Assembly (NCBI GenBank): GCA_002726655.1 | Contig: PBRP01000074.1 | Span: 1-41,116 of the forward strand | Length of the DNA stretch: 41,116 nucleotides | Origin: Gammaproteobacteria bacterium | GTDB taxonomy: Bacteria > Pseudomonadota > Gammaproteobacteria > Pseudomonadales > Azotimanducaceae | Direction of reading: 5' to 3' | In this document: positions 8,915 to 16,373 of the stretch, piece after piece | Position numbering within the stretch: position 1 is the first letter of the stretch | Layout: each line of letters begins with the position of its first letter | Made by a program: the position numbers and the translations under genes | Notes under the pieces: generated by a model | Told to the model about the DNA's origin: nothing | The model's input: the letters and a program-made list of their open reading frames with translations, nothing else | The model's database searches: none

Positions 8915-9133
8915 ATGAATATTTCTGAAATGGTAGTTTTGATTGTCATCGTCACTTGTTTAGCAGGCGTGGCTAACCGGTTCATCAAGTTGAAGTACAT
9001 GAGAGTCGAGAACAATGAACCAGACGAAGCGACTTCAGGTCGTCTTGAAGACCTGGAAAACCGGGTTCAGATACTGGAAAAAATTGTGACCGACGACAAA
9101 CGTGGCCTGGAACGGGAGATTAACAACCTCTAG
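8915..9133 (+). CDS. PspB-like small membrane protein
   Basis: A 72-residue protein with one N-terminal membrane segment (about residues 6-24) and a charged coiled-coil tail, LEDLENRVQILEKIVTDD, ending in LEREINNL. This layout and the LEKIVTD phrase resemble PspB of the envelope-stress (phage-shock) system, which with PspC holds or releases PspA at the inner membrane. No pspA, pspC or pspF is visible nearby, so the functional link is inference. AGGGG about nine bases before the ATG supports the start. The HAD gene follows 16 bases after the stop. Confidence 0.75.
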   Translation: MNISEMVVLIVIVTCLAGVANRFIKLKYMRVENNEPDEATSGRLEDLENRVQILEKIVTDDKRGLEREINNL

Positions 9134-9149
9134 TGCGGCTTCCACTGAT

Positions 9150-9758
9150 ATGAAAATCCTCCTGCTCGACGTTGATGGCGTACTCCAGTTCTATGACGCA
9201 CGACTTGCAGAGCGCTTTGCCAGCGCATTTGACTGGAAAACAAGCCACAGGGACTTCCTCATGGAACTCTTTGCAGACGCCGAATATCCACTGGCACAGA
9301 CTGGAGAAGCCGATTTTCTAGAGGTCATAGGGCGGATTCTTCCAGGCCATGTAAAAGCACCCGATGCAGAGTCCTACCTGGATACCTGGCTGAAGAGCGA
9401 GGCACAATACAATAACGAACTACTTGACCTTTTACCTGAGCTCCCGACGGCCTACCTGGCGACCAACCAGGATTCGTATCGCGGCAAATTAATTGCAGCT
9501 CACTATGCCCCCCACTTTGAAGGTGCATTCGTTTCCTATCAAATGGGTGTACGGAAACCGGCGATAGCCTATTTTGAATATATTCTGCAGCAGTTAGAAG
9601 TGAGCCCCGGGCAATGCACTTTCGTTGACGACAACCAGCCTAACGTCGATGCGGGTGAAGCAGCGGGAATCAGAAGCATCCTGTTTCAATCCAACGAGCA
9701 GCTGTTTACAGAGTTTGAATCAATAGGGATTCTTTCCAGGAACGACGGGACATTTTAG
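9150..9758 (+). CDS. HAD family hydrolase
   Basis: A 202-residue haloacid-dehalogenase superfamily protein, subfamily IA type. Motif I is LLLDVDGV near residues 5-11 with nucleophile D7 and acid D9. Motif II is in YLATNQDSY, motif III is the Lys of GVRKPAIAYF, and motif IV is FVDDNQPNVDA. A helical cap lies between motifs I and II. Such proteins are mostly phosphatases of small phosphorylated metabolites; here the substrate is unknown. I start at ATG 9150 because motif I must lie close to the N-terminus; the frame opens 48 bases earlier inside the PspB-like gene. The ribosome binding site is weak, so coupling to the upstream gene is likely. Confidence 0.88.
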   Translation: MKILLLDVDGVLQFYDARLAERFASAFDWKTSHRDFLMELFADAEYPLAQTGEADFLEVIGRILPGHVKAPDAESYLDTWLKSEAQYNNELLDLLPELPTAYLATNQDSYRGKLIAAHYAPHFEGAFVSYQMGVRKPAIAYFEYILQQLEVSPGQCTFVDDNQPNVDAGEAAGIRSILFQSNEQLFTEFESIGILSRNDGTF

Positions 9759-9775
9759 TCTTCATAAGATCAAAA

Positions 9776-10174
9776 TTAGTCACCGAACAAGTCATCCAGT
9801 TTTGATTTCAGCTCATCACTTGCCACAGCATCCCCTGCGCTTTCCTGTGAGCTTTCCCCTGTACTATCTTCTGCAGTCCCCTCAAACAGGGCATCAAAAT
9901 CCGACCGGGCACCATCCTGTTTCCTGGTTGAATCTCGCGAAAATCTGCCCGGTGCGGGTTTGAAGAAATCACAGAAATTGGCACTCTCCTTGATAACCGG
10001 GGGCTCAGCACGCTCGTGTTCACACTGCCCCTGGACACCCGCATTAAAATGCCTGCAAAGACGGCAACAGCGCAGCACTTCATAACAATGGGCACAATTA
10101 GCATGACGACTAATCGGCAAGGGGATGTCAGCAATTGACTTGCCACAGTTCCAGCACACTAGTTCTCTCGCCAT
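9776..10174 (-). CDS. Zinc-ribbon-like conserved hypothetical protein
   Basis: A 132-residue protein of unknown function. The first 70 residues are rich in Cys arranged as CWNC, CAHC and CCRLC plus two further single Cys, the pattern of a double zinc-binding knuckle or rubredoxin-like fold. The second half is acidic, low in complexity and probably disordered (Ser, Glu and Asp rich), ending in a short helix LKSKLDDLFGD. This layout, a metal-binding head with a disordered tail and conserved helix, suggests a small adaptor or regulator, but I do not recognise a named family. It is convergent with the HAD gene, with 17 bases between them. Confidence 0.7.
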   Translation of the reverse strand: MARELVCWNCGKSIADIPLPISRHANCAHCYEVLRCCRLCRHFNAGVQGQCEHERAEPPVIKESANFCDFFKPAPGRFSRDSTRKQDGARSDFDALFEGTAEDSTGESSQESAGDAVASDELKSKLDDLFGD

Positions 10175-10299
10175 AAGGCCAGCCCGGAAAACTTAACCAG
10201 TCCTATTCTAAACAAACCGAACCTGGGCACAAACAACCTGAAGAGCATCCAGCCATTGAGTTCGTTACACTTGGTGGATCAAAGTCACTAGGATAAGTA

Positions 10300-10557
10300 A
10301 TGCCCCTCAACACTCAGATCGTTGGTCAGCGAACGTTGGAATTCACTCACGAGATTGATGCCAGGTGGACTATGGCTTATGCAGCCGGCCTGCGTGGTCG
10401 TTTCAGTGCCATGGTGCTGATGCCCCTACCCTCACCCTGCAAATCCACGAGGAAACTGAAACCGGCGTTTCCTATTCCTTGTGCACTGAAACCAGGGAGA
10501 AAGCAATCTCCAATGGATTTGTTTGCTGGTAGAATCACTTCAGGTAACGCTAGCTAG
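10300..10557 (+). pseudogene. Degenerate remnant of a MaoC-like (hotdog) dehydratase
   Basis: The first 30 codons give VGQRTLEFTHEIDARWTMAY and then AAGL, which resembles the N-terminus of MaoC-like FAS1-type dehydratases. After that the 85-codon frame loses all family character and becomes rich in Pro, Lys and Ser. In the +1 frame from about 10390 a plausible hotdog end appears (LTLQIHEETETGVSYSLCTE, then REKAISNGFVCW). The gene therefore seems to have lost its middle and shifted frame. Together with the CoA-transferase remnant this marks the 8.7-10.6 kb stretch as a decayed acyl-CoA locus. The family call is moderate. Confidence 0.45.
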
Positions 10558-10563
10558 GTGGAA

Positions 10564-11319
10564 ATGACGCAGGATCTGGAACAAACTGGACTTGATGCGG
10601 TAGACAGGTTTATTGACACATGGAACTCCCGCGACCCAGAGCGCTGGGCGGCGTCACTCAACTACCCTCACGTCAGACCTTCTCCTTTTGGCCCCATTTT
10701 GGTTGCACAAGATGCAATTGAATACGCCTCACGAGTCGATTTTGATCAGGTAGTGGCAACAGGCTGGGATCATAGTGAGTGGGACTACCGGCAGGTTATT
10801 CACACCTCACCGGAGAAGATTCACGTGGCGGGACAATGGAGCAGGTACGACGCCGAAGGTGAAGTTATTCACACCAATCCCATCCTATACATTGTGACCC
10901 GCGTTGACGGATCCTGGGGAATCCAATCAAGGTTTGGCTCCGACTATGCTGACGATGACCATGACACTTCAGGGCTGGAAGGTCGCACCTTCAGCCTGAT
11001 CGATGACTTCACCAGCCACCTTAACAACAACAATGTTGAAGCCTGTGCTGAGTTGTTAAATTACCCCCACTACGGCATAGGGATTGGTCAACTACAGGAA
11101 TATTTAGGACCTGCACAATTCACTGGAACAGAGCATAAGATTACCGTTACCTCTCTTCAGGTTCTGCAGGCCGGAAAGATGAGTGTGAATGCGGGTCTCG
11201 ATCTGGTAGTTCGGGATGATTCTAGTACAAATGAATTCCAGGCAGTTGTCAACGTAACCGTGCGTGACGATCATCTTGGTATACAGGCATGGTCGGTACT
11301 GGATCCCAATGCGGAATAG
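10564..11319 (+). CDS. Tandem NTF2-like (SnoaL-type) domain protein
   Basis: A 251-residue protein made of two similar alpha+beta units, about residues 1-125 and 135-250. Each unit starts with a helix and a signature, FIDTWNSRDPERWAASLNYP in the first and FTSHLNNNNVEACAELLNYP in the second, and ends with beta strands closing on W or a hydrophobic. This is the cone-shaped NTF2/SnoaL fold, used as an enzyme (isomerase, cyclase) or binding scaffold; the two copies probably form an internal pseudo-dimer. ATG 10564 follows an AGG by five bases; a GTG six bases earlier is the alternative. It lies immediately after the MaoC-like remnant and may have shared its operon. No specific function can be named. 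Confidence 0.75.
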   Translation: MTQDLEQTGLDAVDRFIDTWNSRDPERWAASLNYPHVRPSPFGPILVAQDAIEYASRVDFDQVVATGWDHSEWDYRQVIHTSPEKIHVAGQWSRYDAEGEVIHTNPILYIVTRVDGSWGIQSRFGSDYADDDHDTSGLEGRTFSLIDDFTSHLNNNNVEACAELLNYPHYGIGIGQLQEYLGPAQFTGTEHKITVTSLQVLQAGKMSVNAGLDLVVRDDSSTNEFQAVVNVTVRDDHLGIQAWSVLDPNAE

Positions 11320-11371
11320 ACCCCGACGACCCACTTTTATCTGCCACTAATTCGAAGAATTTTAGTAGTTA

Positions 11372-11482
11372 GGATTGGATAGCCTGGTACCTGATCTGTC
11401 GTGGCTAGCGCCAGGGATGGACACGGGACCCGGCCATGGAAGGCCGATGCCACAGAAGGTTAGGTGCCAGACTATTCAATCC
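11372..11482. repeat. Long structured palindromic intergenic element
   Basis: Bases 11372-11392 pair with 11462-11482 over 21 positions with only one mismatch and two G-U pairs. Inside, TCTGT and GGC (11395-11405) face GCCACAGA at about 11449-11456, and GGCC..GGCC (11432-11445) forms a small central hairpin. The 111-nt unit is a stem with branches, like REP/BIME-type or MITE-like intergenic elements of gammaproteobacteria (core GCTAGCGCCAGGGATGG). No second copy was found in this window. It could also be a structured RNA or terminator. Confidence 0.6.
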
Positions 11483-11522
11483 GAAGTGTCTCTCACGACT
11501 ATCGGAAACAGATTAAAATTAG

Positions 11523-12338
11523 CTAATAGGACACGCCCATCCCAGCCCTGACATCGTTGTTAACGCCATAGGGCGCGATGGGATATCGCAGACCGTTACG
11601 AGAAAGCGCTTCAAGCCCGGCGACGGTTTTCGGCAAAAAGGAGGGCGGTATTGCGATCAACAGTTCATCCTCCATAACTCCCCCATAACGCCTTTCTGCA
11701 AAGCAGGGTAATGACAGGCTTGGCTCACCGGTTTTTAACGCCCTGCCCCAGGAATCTGCGCATGACGACTCACCGACACATCCCCATTCGAGTTTCTTAT
11801 AACCCGTCCACTGCAGACCATTGATGAGAAGAATCATCTGTGCCGGGGTAGCGTAAATCAGGCATATATCCGGCGGGTCGAGACGACCGGACGCAAGCGG
11901 GCTGACCGCCATCGCTTCATACTGCCCATATTCCAATAGATCCATAGCCTCCTGGTGAGCCGCAGCATCTTCCACCGAGCTATACCAGACACCGGTCATT
12001 CTCTCACCGGACAGCCATTCTGCGTTCCTGGGGTGCAGCCCAACGACCGTACCACACTGGGCACCAACAAGATCATCCATGGTAATGCCGACTGTCCAAC
12101 CGTTTCTGCATGCCTGCCCCACGATCTGGTCAGTCGTGTGAATATCACTGGGGCGGCGAATTCTTGGCACGGCTTCCATTTCCTGCCGCGTTTTGAACAT
12201 TTTCATACCGATGGGCGTCGTTCGAATTCGCAGCAGCCGATTCAGATCAGCCACGATCTGTTGTCCATCAAAAACAGACTGGTCACTGGTTATCATTCCA
12301 CCAGATCCTGTTTCTTTAGACCCTTTTTCTTCAGACAT
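11523..12338 (-). CDS. DUF169 family protein
   Basis: A 271-residue protein that I recognise as DUF169 (COG2043), from the N-terminal LLRIRTTPIGMKMFKTRQEM and the Cys-containing middle (QACRNGW, GAQCGTVVGL, LEWGCVGESSCADSWGRA). The conserved Cys and the ETG/GESSC segments hint at metal or cofactor binding, but no biochemical role is established for the family. The chosen ATG at 12338 has GGAGG directly upstream at good spacing; an ATG eleven codons earlier has none. The gene follows rpoH on the same strand, 87 bases downstream of the rpoH stop, so cotranscription is possible. The palindromic element lies just beyond its 3' end. Confidence 0.8.
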   Translation of the reverse strand: MSEEKGSKETGSGGMITSDQSVFDGQQIVADLNRLLRIRTTPIGMKMFKTRQEMEAVPRIRRPSDIHTTDQIVGQACRNGWTVGITMDDLVGAQCGTVVGLHPRNAEWLSGERMTGVWYSSVEDAAAHQEAMDLLEYGQYEAMAVSPLASGRLDPPDICLIYATPAQMILLINGLQWTGYKKLEWGCVGESSCADSWGRALKTGEPSLSLPCFAERRYGGVMEDELLIAIPPSFLPKTVAGLEALSRNGLRYPIAPYGVNNDVRAGMGVSY

Positions 12339-12425
12339 ACTTCCTCCAGAAACATAAGCTCCTTCAACCATATCAAAAAAAGCGTTTTGATTTGGGCGGA
12401 ATATCCGGAAATGGGGCCAGGGTGG

Positions 12426-13283
12426 TCAGGCCGCCTGCAGGTAGGGTTGAATTTTTTCGAAGGCTTTAACTTCAATCTGACGAATCCGTTCCAGGGAAAC
12501 ACCATACTTAGCGGACAACTGCTTCAGGGTTGCCTTTTCATTAGACAACCACCGGCTTTTCACTATGTCACGGGCGCGATCATCCAGGGAGGCAAGACCT
12601 TCAATCAGACCCTGGTTCTGAATATTCGTGATCTGTCGCTCTGCAGTAACATTGGCCGGGTCTTCACTTTCACCTACAGTGATAAAGGCAGACGGGGAGA
12701 AGTTCTTTTCATCATCATAGTCAACAGGCTCGAAACTCTCATCACGATTAGTGAGTCTTGCTTCCATTTCAACAACTTCCGCGGGTTTAACACCAAGGTC
12801 GTTCGCTACCTGCTCCACCTCTGACCGGTTAAACCAACCCAGTCCGCGCTTTGCTTTGCGCAGGTTAAAAAACAGTTTGCGCTGGGCCTTGGTGGTGGCC
12901 ACCTTCACTATTTTCCAGTTCCTTAGAATATACTCATGAATTTCTGCCTTAATCCAGTGAACCGCAAACGAGACGAGTCGCACGTCATGATCAAGGCTGA
13001 ATTTCTTTACGGATTTCATCAAACCAACATTTCCCTGCTGGATAATATCCTCCAGGGGTAACCCATAGCCCGCATAACCCCTGGCAATGTATATGACATA
13101 GCGCAGGTGGGACATGACTATTTTGCGGGCGGCATCCAGATCCTCATGCTCCTGAAAACGCAGGAACAGATCTACCTCCTGCTCCTTGCTCAGGATAGGA
13201 ATTTGCGAAGCGGTATCAAGATACTCTTGCAGGCTCCCGCTCCTTAAAACCGGAAAGCTCGCTGTATTTGCCGCCGATGCCAT
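12426..13283 (-). CDS. rpoH: RNA polymerase sigma-32 factor RpoH
   Basis: A 285-residue heat-shock sigma factor. Region 1.2 includes LQEYLDTASQIPILSKEQE. Region 2 contains SHLRYVIYIARGYAGYGLP, the core-binding and -10 helices. The RpoH box QRKLFFNLRK, which distinguishes sigma-32 from other sigma-70 members and is the target of chaperone control, is present near residue 130. Region 4 ends with a helix-turn-helix (TLKQLSAKYGVSLERIRQIE). The length matches the usual 280-300. GGAGAA before the ATG supports the start. In many gammaproteobacteria rpoH follows ftsX, but here it stands alone, divergent from a Ycf46-like ATPase. It directs transcription of chaperone and protease genes. Confidence 0.97.
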   Translation of the reverse strand: MASAANTASFPVLRSGSLQEYLDTASQIPILSKEQEVDLFLRFQEHEDLDAARKIVMSHLRYVIYIARGYAGYGLPLEDIIQQGNVGLMKSVKKFSLDHDVRLVSFAVHWIKAEIHEYILRNWKIVKVATTKAQRKLFFNLRKAKRGLGWFNRSEVEQVANDLGVKPAEVVEMEARLTNRDESFEPVDYDDEKNFSPSAFITVGESEDPANVTAERQITNIQNQGLIEGLASLDDRARDIVKSRWLSNEKATLKQLSAKYGVSLERIRQIEVKAFEKIQPYLQAA

Positions 13284-13500
13284 ATTTTTCTCCGTTATCG
13301 AAATTCTACAATTTCTTTAGCTTACAAGTACTTAGAAGCCATTTCTGGCTCCTAGTTCCCTAAATTGGGTCAAAAATGTTCTTTTCAAGAGCTTATTGCC
13401 TTTATGTAACCAGATTCTTGTCTGTTGGACGCGATGGATTGCGAGCAATCGACAAAATCATTACTCTGGGGGTTGCCATTTTCATCACAATAGAAATCCC

Positions 13501-14988
13501 GTGACTACCGATCTTAATGATCTGGGTCTGCTTCTGGACTCAAAGGTTCCACTGCTGGTCATCGAGTCTTTTGAAGAGCCTCGTGTACTGGAAATGATCA
13601 CCCGCCTGGCGGTTAAGCGGGCTTCACCCCTCTACGCCTGGTCAATCACAGAAGGATTAAATCGTCTGGGATTCGGCAACAGCCCAGAGGCCGACTGTGC
13701 ATCACAGGATGCCACTGCAGTACTAAAGCACATCAAGCAGGATGAGACGCCTGGTATCTATGTGCTTTGCGATTTTCATCCTTATATTGATAAGGACCCG
13801 GTCAATGTTCGCTTACTCCGGGAAATCGCCATGCGGCATCAGAATCTGGGTCACACTGTCATCCTGCTCAGCCACGCATTTACCTTGCCGAAAGAAGTTA
13901 AACGCTATACTGCACGCTTTGAACTTTCGATGCCCACAGAAGAGCAACTAACGAACCTGGTGCGGGAAGAAGCAAGTGACTGGTCAAAGATGCGAGGCAA
14001 TCGCTCGGTCCGCAGCACCAGTGAAACCTTCACAAAACTGGTTAACAACCTCAAAGGCCTCTCCCTCGACGATGCACGGCAACTGGTTCGTGGTGCCATA
14101 TACGACGATGGAGCTATCGATGAGTCAGACCTGCCCGAACTCAATCGGGCCAAGTTTGCTCTAATGGATATGGAAGGTGTATTGAGTTTCGAATACGACA
14201 CCGCAAAGTTCAACCAGGTGGGTGGGCTCAATAACCTGAAACAGTGGCTGGAAGACAGAAAGAGCCAATTCCTGGCGGAAAAAGACGACTCCCTTGACCC
14301 GCCAAAAGGAATCATGCTGCTCGGCATCCAGGGCAGTGGCAAAAGTCTCGCGGCGAAAGCCGTTGCTGGCATGTGGTCCGTGCCTTTGCTCCGACTCGAT
14401 TTCGGCTCCCTCTACAATAAGTTTTTCGGGGAAACTGAAAGGAATCTAAGGGAAGCATTGAAACTTGCAGACATGATGTCGCCCTGCGTCCTTTGGCTGG
14501 ATGAAATAGAAAAGGGAGTATCAACCAGTCAGAACGATTCCAGCATTTCACAGCGCGTACTGGGCACACTGCTGACCTGGATGTCCGAAAGGAACAGCAG
14601 CGCCTTTATCGTCGCTACTTCGAATGATATTTCACAGCTACCACCTGAACTTGTTCGCAAGGGAAGACTGGATGAAATCTTTTTTGTAGATCTGCCTGAC
14701 CAGGCGATTCGAGCTGATATTTTTCAGATTCACCTGGAACAACGTGATCAGGACGCCAGCAAGTTTGACTTGAAATATCTTGCTGAGATAACAGAAGGAT
14801 TCTCTGGAGCCGAAATAGAGCAGTCCATTGTCAGCGCACTTTATACGATCTCAGCGCTCGAGGAGTCCTTGACACCCCTGCAACTGATAGACACCATCCG
14901 CAACACTCGCCCCTTGTCTGTCGTTATGCACGAAAAAATTGAAGGGCTGCGCGCGTGGGCAAGAGAGCGCTGCGTGTTTACTGATTGA
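13501..14988 (+). CDS. Ycf46-like AAA+ ATPase
   Basis: A 495-residue AAA+ protein. The N-terminal ~220 residues (LLDSKVPLLVIESFEEPRVL) resemble the conserved front domain of Ycf46/Slr0374-type ATPases. The ATPase domain has Walker A GIQGSGKS near residue 275, Walker B VLWLDEIEKG, sensor 1 ATSND, and the arginine-finger region RKGRLDEIFFVDLP, then a lid helix region. Ycf46 in cyanobacteria has been linked to carbon-uptake regulation; the proteobacterial role is unknown. I place the start at GTG 13501, where similarity begins; 35 earlier codons in the open frame look non-coding. The gene overlaps the Nudix start by one base (TGATG), so the two are probably translated together. Confidence 0.88.
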   Translation: MTTDLNDLGLLLDSKVPLLVIESFEEPRVLEMITRLAVKRASPLYAWSITEGLNRLGFGNSPEADCASQDATAVLKHIKQDETPGIYVLCDFHPYIDKDPVNVRLLREIAMRHQNLGHTVILLSHAFTLPKEVKRYTARFELSMPTEEQLTNLVREEASDWSKMRGNRSVRSTSETFTKLVNNLKGLSLDDARQLVRGAIYDDGAIDESDLPELNRAKFALMDMEGVLSFEYDTAKFNQVGGLNNLKQWLEDRKSQFLAEKDDSLDPPKGIMLLGIQGSGKSLAAKAVAGMWSVPLLRLDFGSLYNKFFGETERNLREALKLADMMSPCVLWLDEIEKGVSTSQNDSSISQRVLGTLLTWMSERNSSAFIVATSNDISQLPPELVRKGRLDEIFFVDLPDQAIRADIFQIHLEQRDQDASKFDLKYLAEITEGFSGAEIEQSIVSALYTISALEESLTPLQLIDTIRNTRPLSVVMHEKIEGLRAWARERCVFTD

Positions 14989-15479
14989 TGAAAGTCGCTG
15001 ATATCAATTGGAATACCTGGGTACCAGAAGAAACAGCCACTCTGATGTTCGTCATCAAGGACGAGCAGATCCTGCTCATCAGAAAAAAGAGAGGACTGGG
15101 TGCTGGGAAAATAAACGGCCCTGGTGGTCGCCTGGAAGCATCGGAGTCACCTGAGGAATGTGCAATTAGGGAAACCCGGGAAGAGCTGATAATCAACCCA
15201 ATCAATGTTGAATTTGCCGGGGAGCTGTTTTTCCATGCCGAAGACATGCCCCGAATTCACGGCTTTGTATTTACTGCCACAGACTATGAAGGGACGCCAA
15301 CGGAAACAGAAGAGGCAATCCCCCTCTGGTTCAACATTGATGAGATTCCCTATGGCGAAATGTGGGAAGATGACAGACACTGGCTGCCACAGATCATCGA
15401 AGGACTTCGGGTCGACGCTTGGTTTACATTCGCCGCCGAGTCCTTACTCGATTACAAGGTGAATGTACGAAGCGTTTGA
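14988..15479 (+). CDS. Nudix hydrolase, MTH1/8-oxo-dGTPase-like
   Basis: A 163-residue Nudix protein. The Nudix box GGRLEASESPEECAIRETRE with the following EL fits Gx5Ex7REUxEExGU. The preceding KKRGLGAGKINGPGG phrase is like the MTH1 group, which removes oxidised purine triphosphates such as 8-oxo-dGTP and 2-OH-dATP; E. coli MutT differs here. The C-terminal half carries WFNIDEIPYGEMWEDDRHWL, also MTH1-like. It starts at the ATG overlapping the AAA+ stop by one base. Specificity for oxidised nucleotides is likely but not certain. Confidence 0.9.
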   Translation: MKVADINWNTWVPEETATLMFVIKDEQILLIRKKRGLGAGKINGPGGRLEASESPEECAIRETREELIINPINVEFAGELFFHAEDMPRIHGFVFTATDYEGTPTETEEAIPLWFNIDEIPYGEMWEDDRHWLPQIIEGLRVDAWFTFAAESLLDYKVNVRSV

Positions 15480-15535
15480 TTCAAGACGCACTTTGTTGTT
15501 TCATCAGGCTAGCGGCAAAACGCAGGAGATGAAAA

Positions 15536-15985
15536 ATGTACGAAATCCCAAAAATTAGTGTCCCCGTCGAACTTCTCCTCATGAACGGTGAAACAGTCGA
15601 AGGGAAAATGTTTGTCACCGAGGATCTGGTGTCAGCAGAAGGTAACCCCCTTATTGAAGAATTCCTTAACGAGGACCCGAATCACTTCTTCTCGTTTGAA
15701 AGTAATGCCGGTGCCTACCGCCTTATCAACAAAGACCACTTGATACTGGTAAAAAGCACCCAGAATGATGATGAGATAAAACACCAGACTCCCCTGCCAC
15801 CAAAAAACCTGGTTGTCCACTTCACCAATGATCGGACTGTTTATGGCGTCATTTATCCGACACTGGCCGAAGAATCAAGGGCATCTGACATCATCAATCA
15901 GGAGAGTACCTTTATCGTTCTCTACCAGAATGGTCAAAAAATGATCATCAATCGGAATCATATTATCTATATCAACGCCAACTGA
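15536..15985 (+). CDS. Hypothetical protein with two similar halves
   Basis: A 149-residue protein I do not recognise as a named family. It consists of two like units. Residues about 8-73 read VPVELLLMNGETVEGKMF, a variable middle, then FFSFESNAG, then a closing LINKDHLILVK. Residues about 90-149 read LVVHFTNDRTVYGVIY, a variable middle, FIVLYQNG, then MIINRNHIIYI. Each is a strand-rich module, perhaps with an SH3- or Sm-like fold. AGGAG lies about eight bases before the ATG. No signal peptide or membrane helix is seen. It lies 56 bases downstream of the Nudix gene and upstream of the btuB leader. Confidence 0.7.
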   Translation: MYEIPKISVPVELLLMNGETVEGKMFVTEDLVSAEGNPLIEEFLNEDPNHFFSFESNAGAYRLINKDHLILVKSTQNDDEIKHQTPLPPKNLVVHFTNDRTVYGVIYPTLAEESRASDIINQESTFIVLYQNGQKMIINRNHIIYINAN

Positions 15986-16027
15986 CTCACCCTTCCTCAG
16001 GACCAAGTGGTCAATTCAGCTACCCTA

Positions 16028-16056
16028 TTGACCTTACAAAGATCTGCACCTAAGAT
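16028..16056 (+). promoter_or_regulatory. Putative sigma-70 promoter of the btuB leader
   Basis: TTGACC at 16028-16033 (five of six to the -35 consensus) is separated by 17 bases from TAAGAT at 16051-16056 (four of six to the -10). Transcription would start near 16063, immediately before the cobalamin riboswitch. A seven-base inverted repeat GGTCAAT/ATTGACC (16009-16015, 16027-16033) overlaps the -35 box. Confidence 0.6.
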
Positions 16057-16065
16057 GGGCGCCGT

Positions 16066-16268
16066 CTAACAGTGTGAGGTGTCCTCAAATCAACCGACGA
16101 GAGGATGAAACGTGAAGCCTGTAAGGAAAGGTTAAGTCATTTCCAAAGCTGGCGCTGCCCCCGCAACGGTAGACGAGTTAGTTTCTTCTAAACGCCACTG
16201 TGTTTTAACACGGGAAGGCGAAGAAACAGGATGCCTGACATCGACTCGTAAGCCCGGAGACCGGCCAA
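16066..16268 (+). promoter_or_regulatory. Cobalamin (AdoCbl) riboswitch upstream of btuB
   Basis: The leader carries the conserved cobalamin-aptamer core: GCTGCCCCCGCAACGGTA at about 16151-16168, the B12 box-like GCCACTG with GGGAAGGC at 16193-16221, the GATGAAACG region near 16103, and a closing AAGCCCGGAGACCGGCC at about 16250-16266. It precedes a vitamin B12 receptor, the usual target. A GTGT..ACAC hairpin and the GGAGG at 16362 lie 90 bases further on, which fits control at translation initiation by adenosylcobalamin. The exact boundaries are estimated. Confidence 0.92.
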
Positions 16269-16373
16269 CACACCAATAGCCAAAACTCGCGGCGGGCGGG
16301 TGTGCACAATTCATACACCTTCCTGCTCCGCATGACATTTCAATCGCTCGGGTGAGAGTGTGGAGGATCTATT

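Noticed and set aside
11955-12824. Plus-strand 289-codon frame
   Set aside because: It runs antisense across DUF169 and rpoH, both clear genes, and its translation resembles nothing and is rich in His, Ser and Arg.
16132-16338. Minus-strand 68-codon frame in the btuB leader
   Set aside because: It is antisense to the riboswitch, whose conserved RNA sequence accounts for the region.
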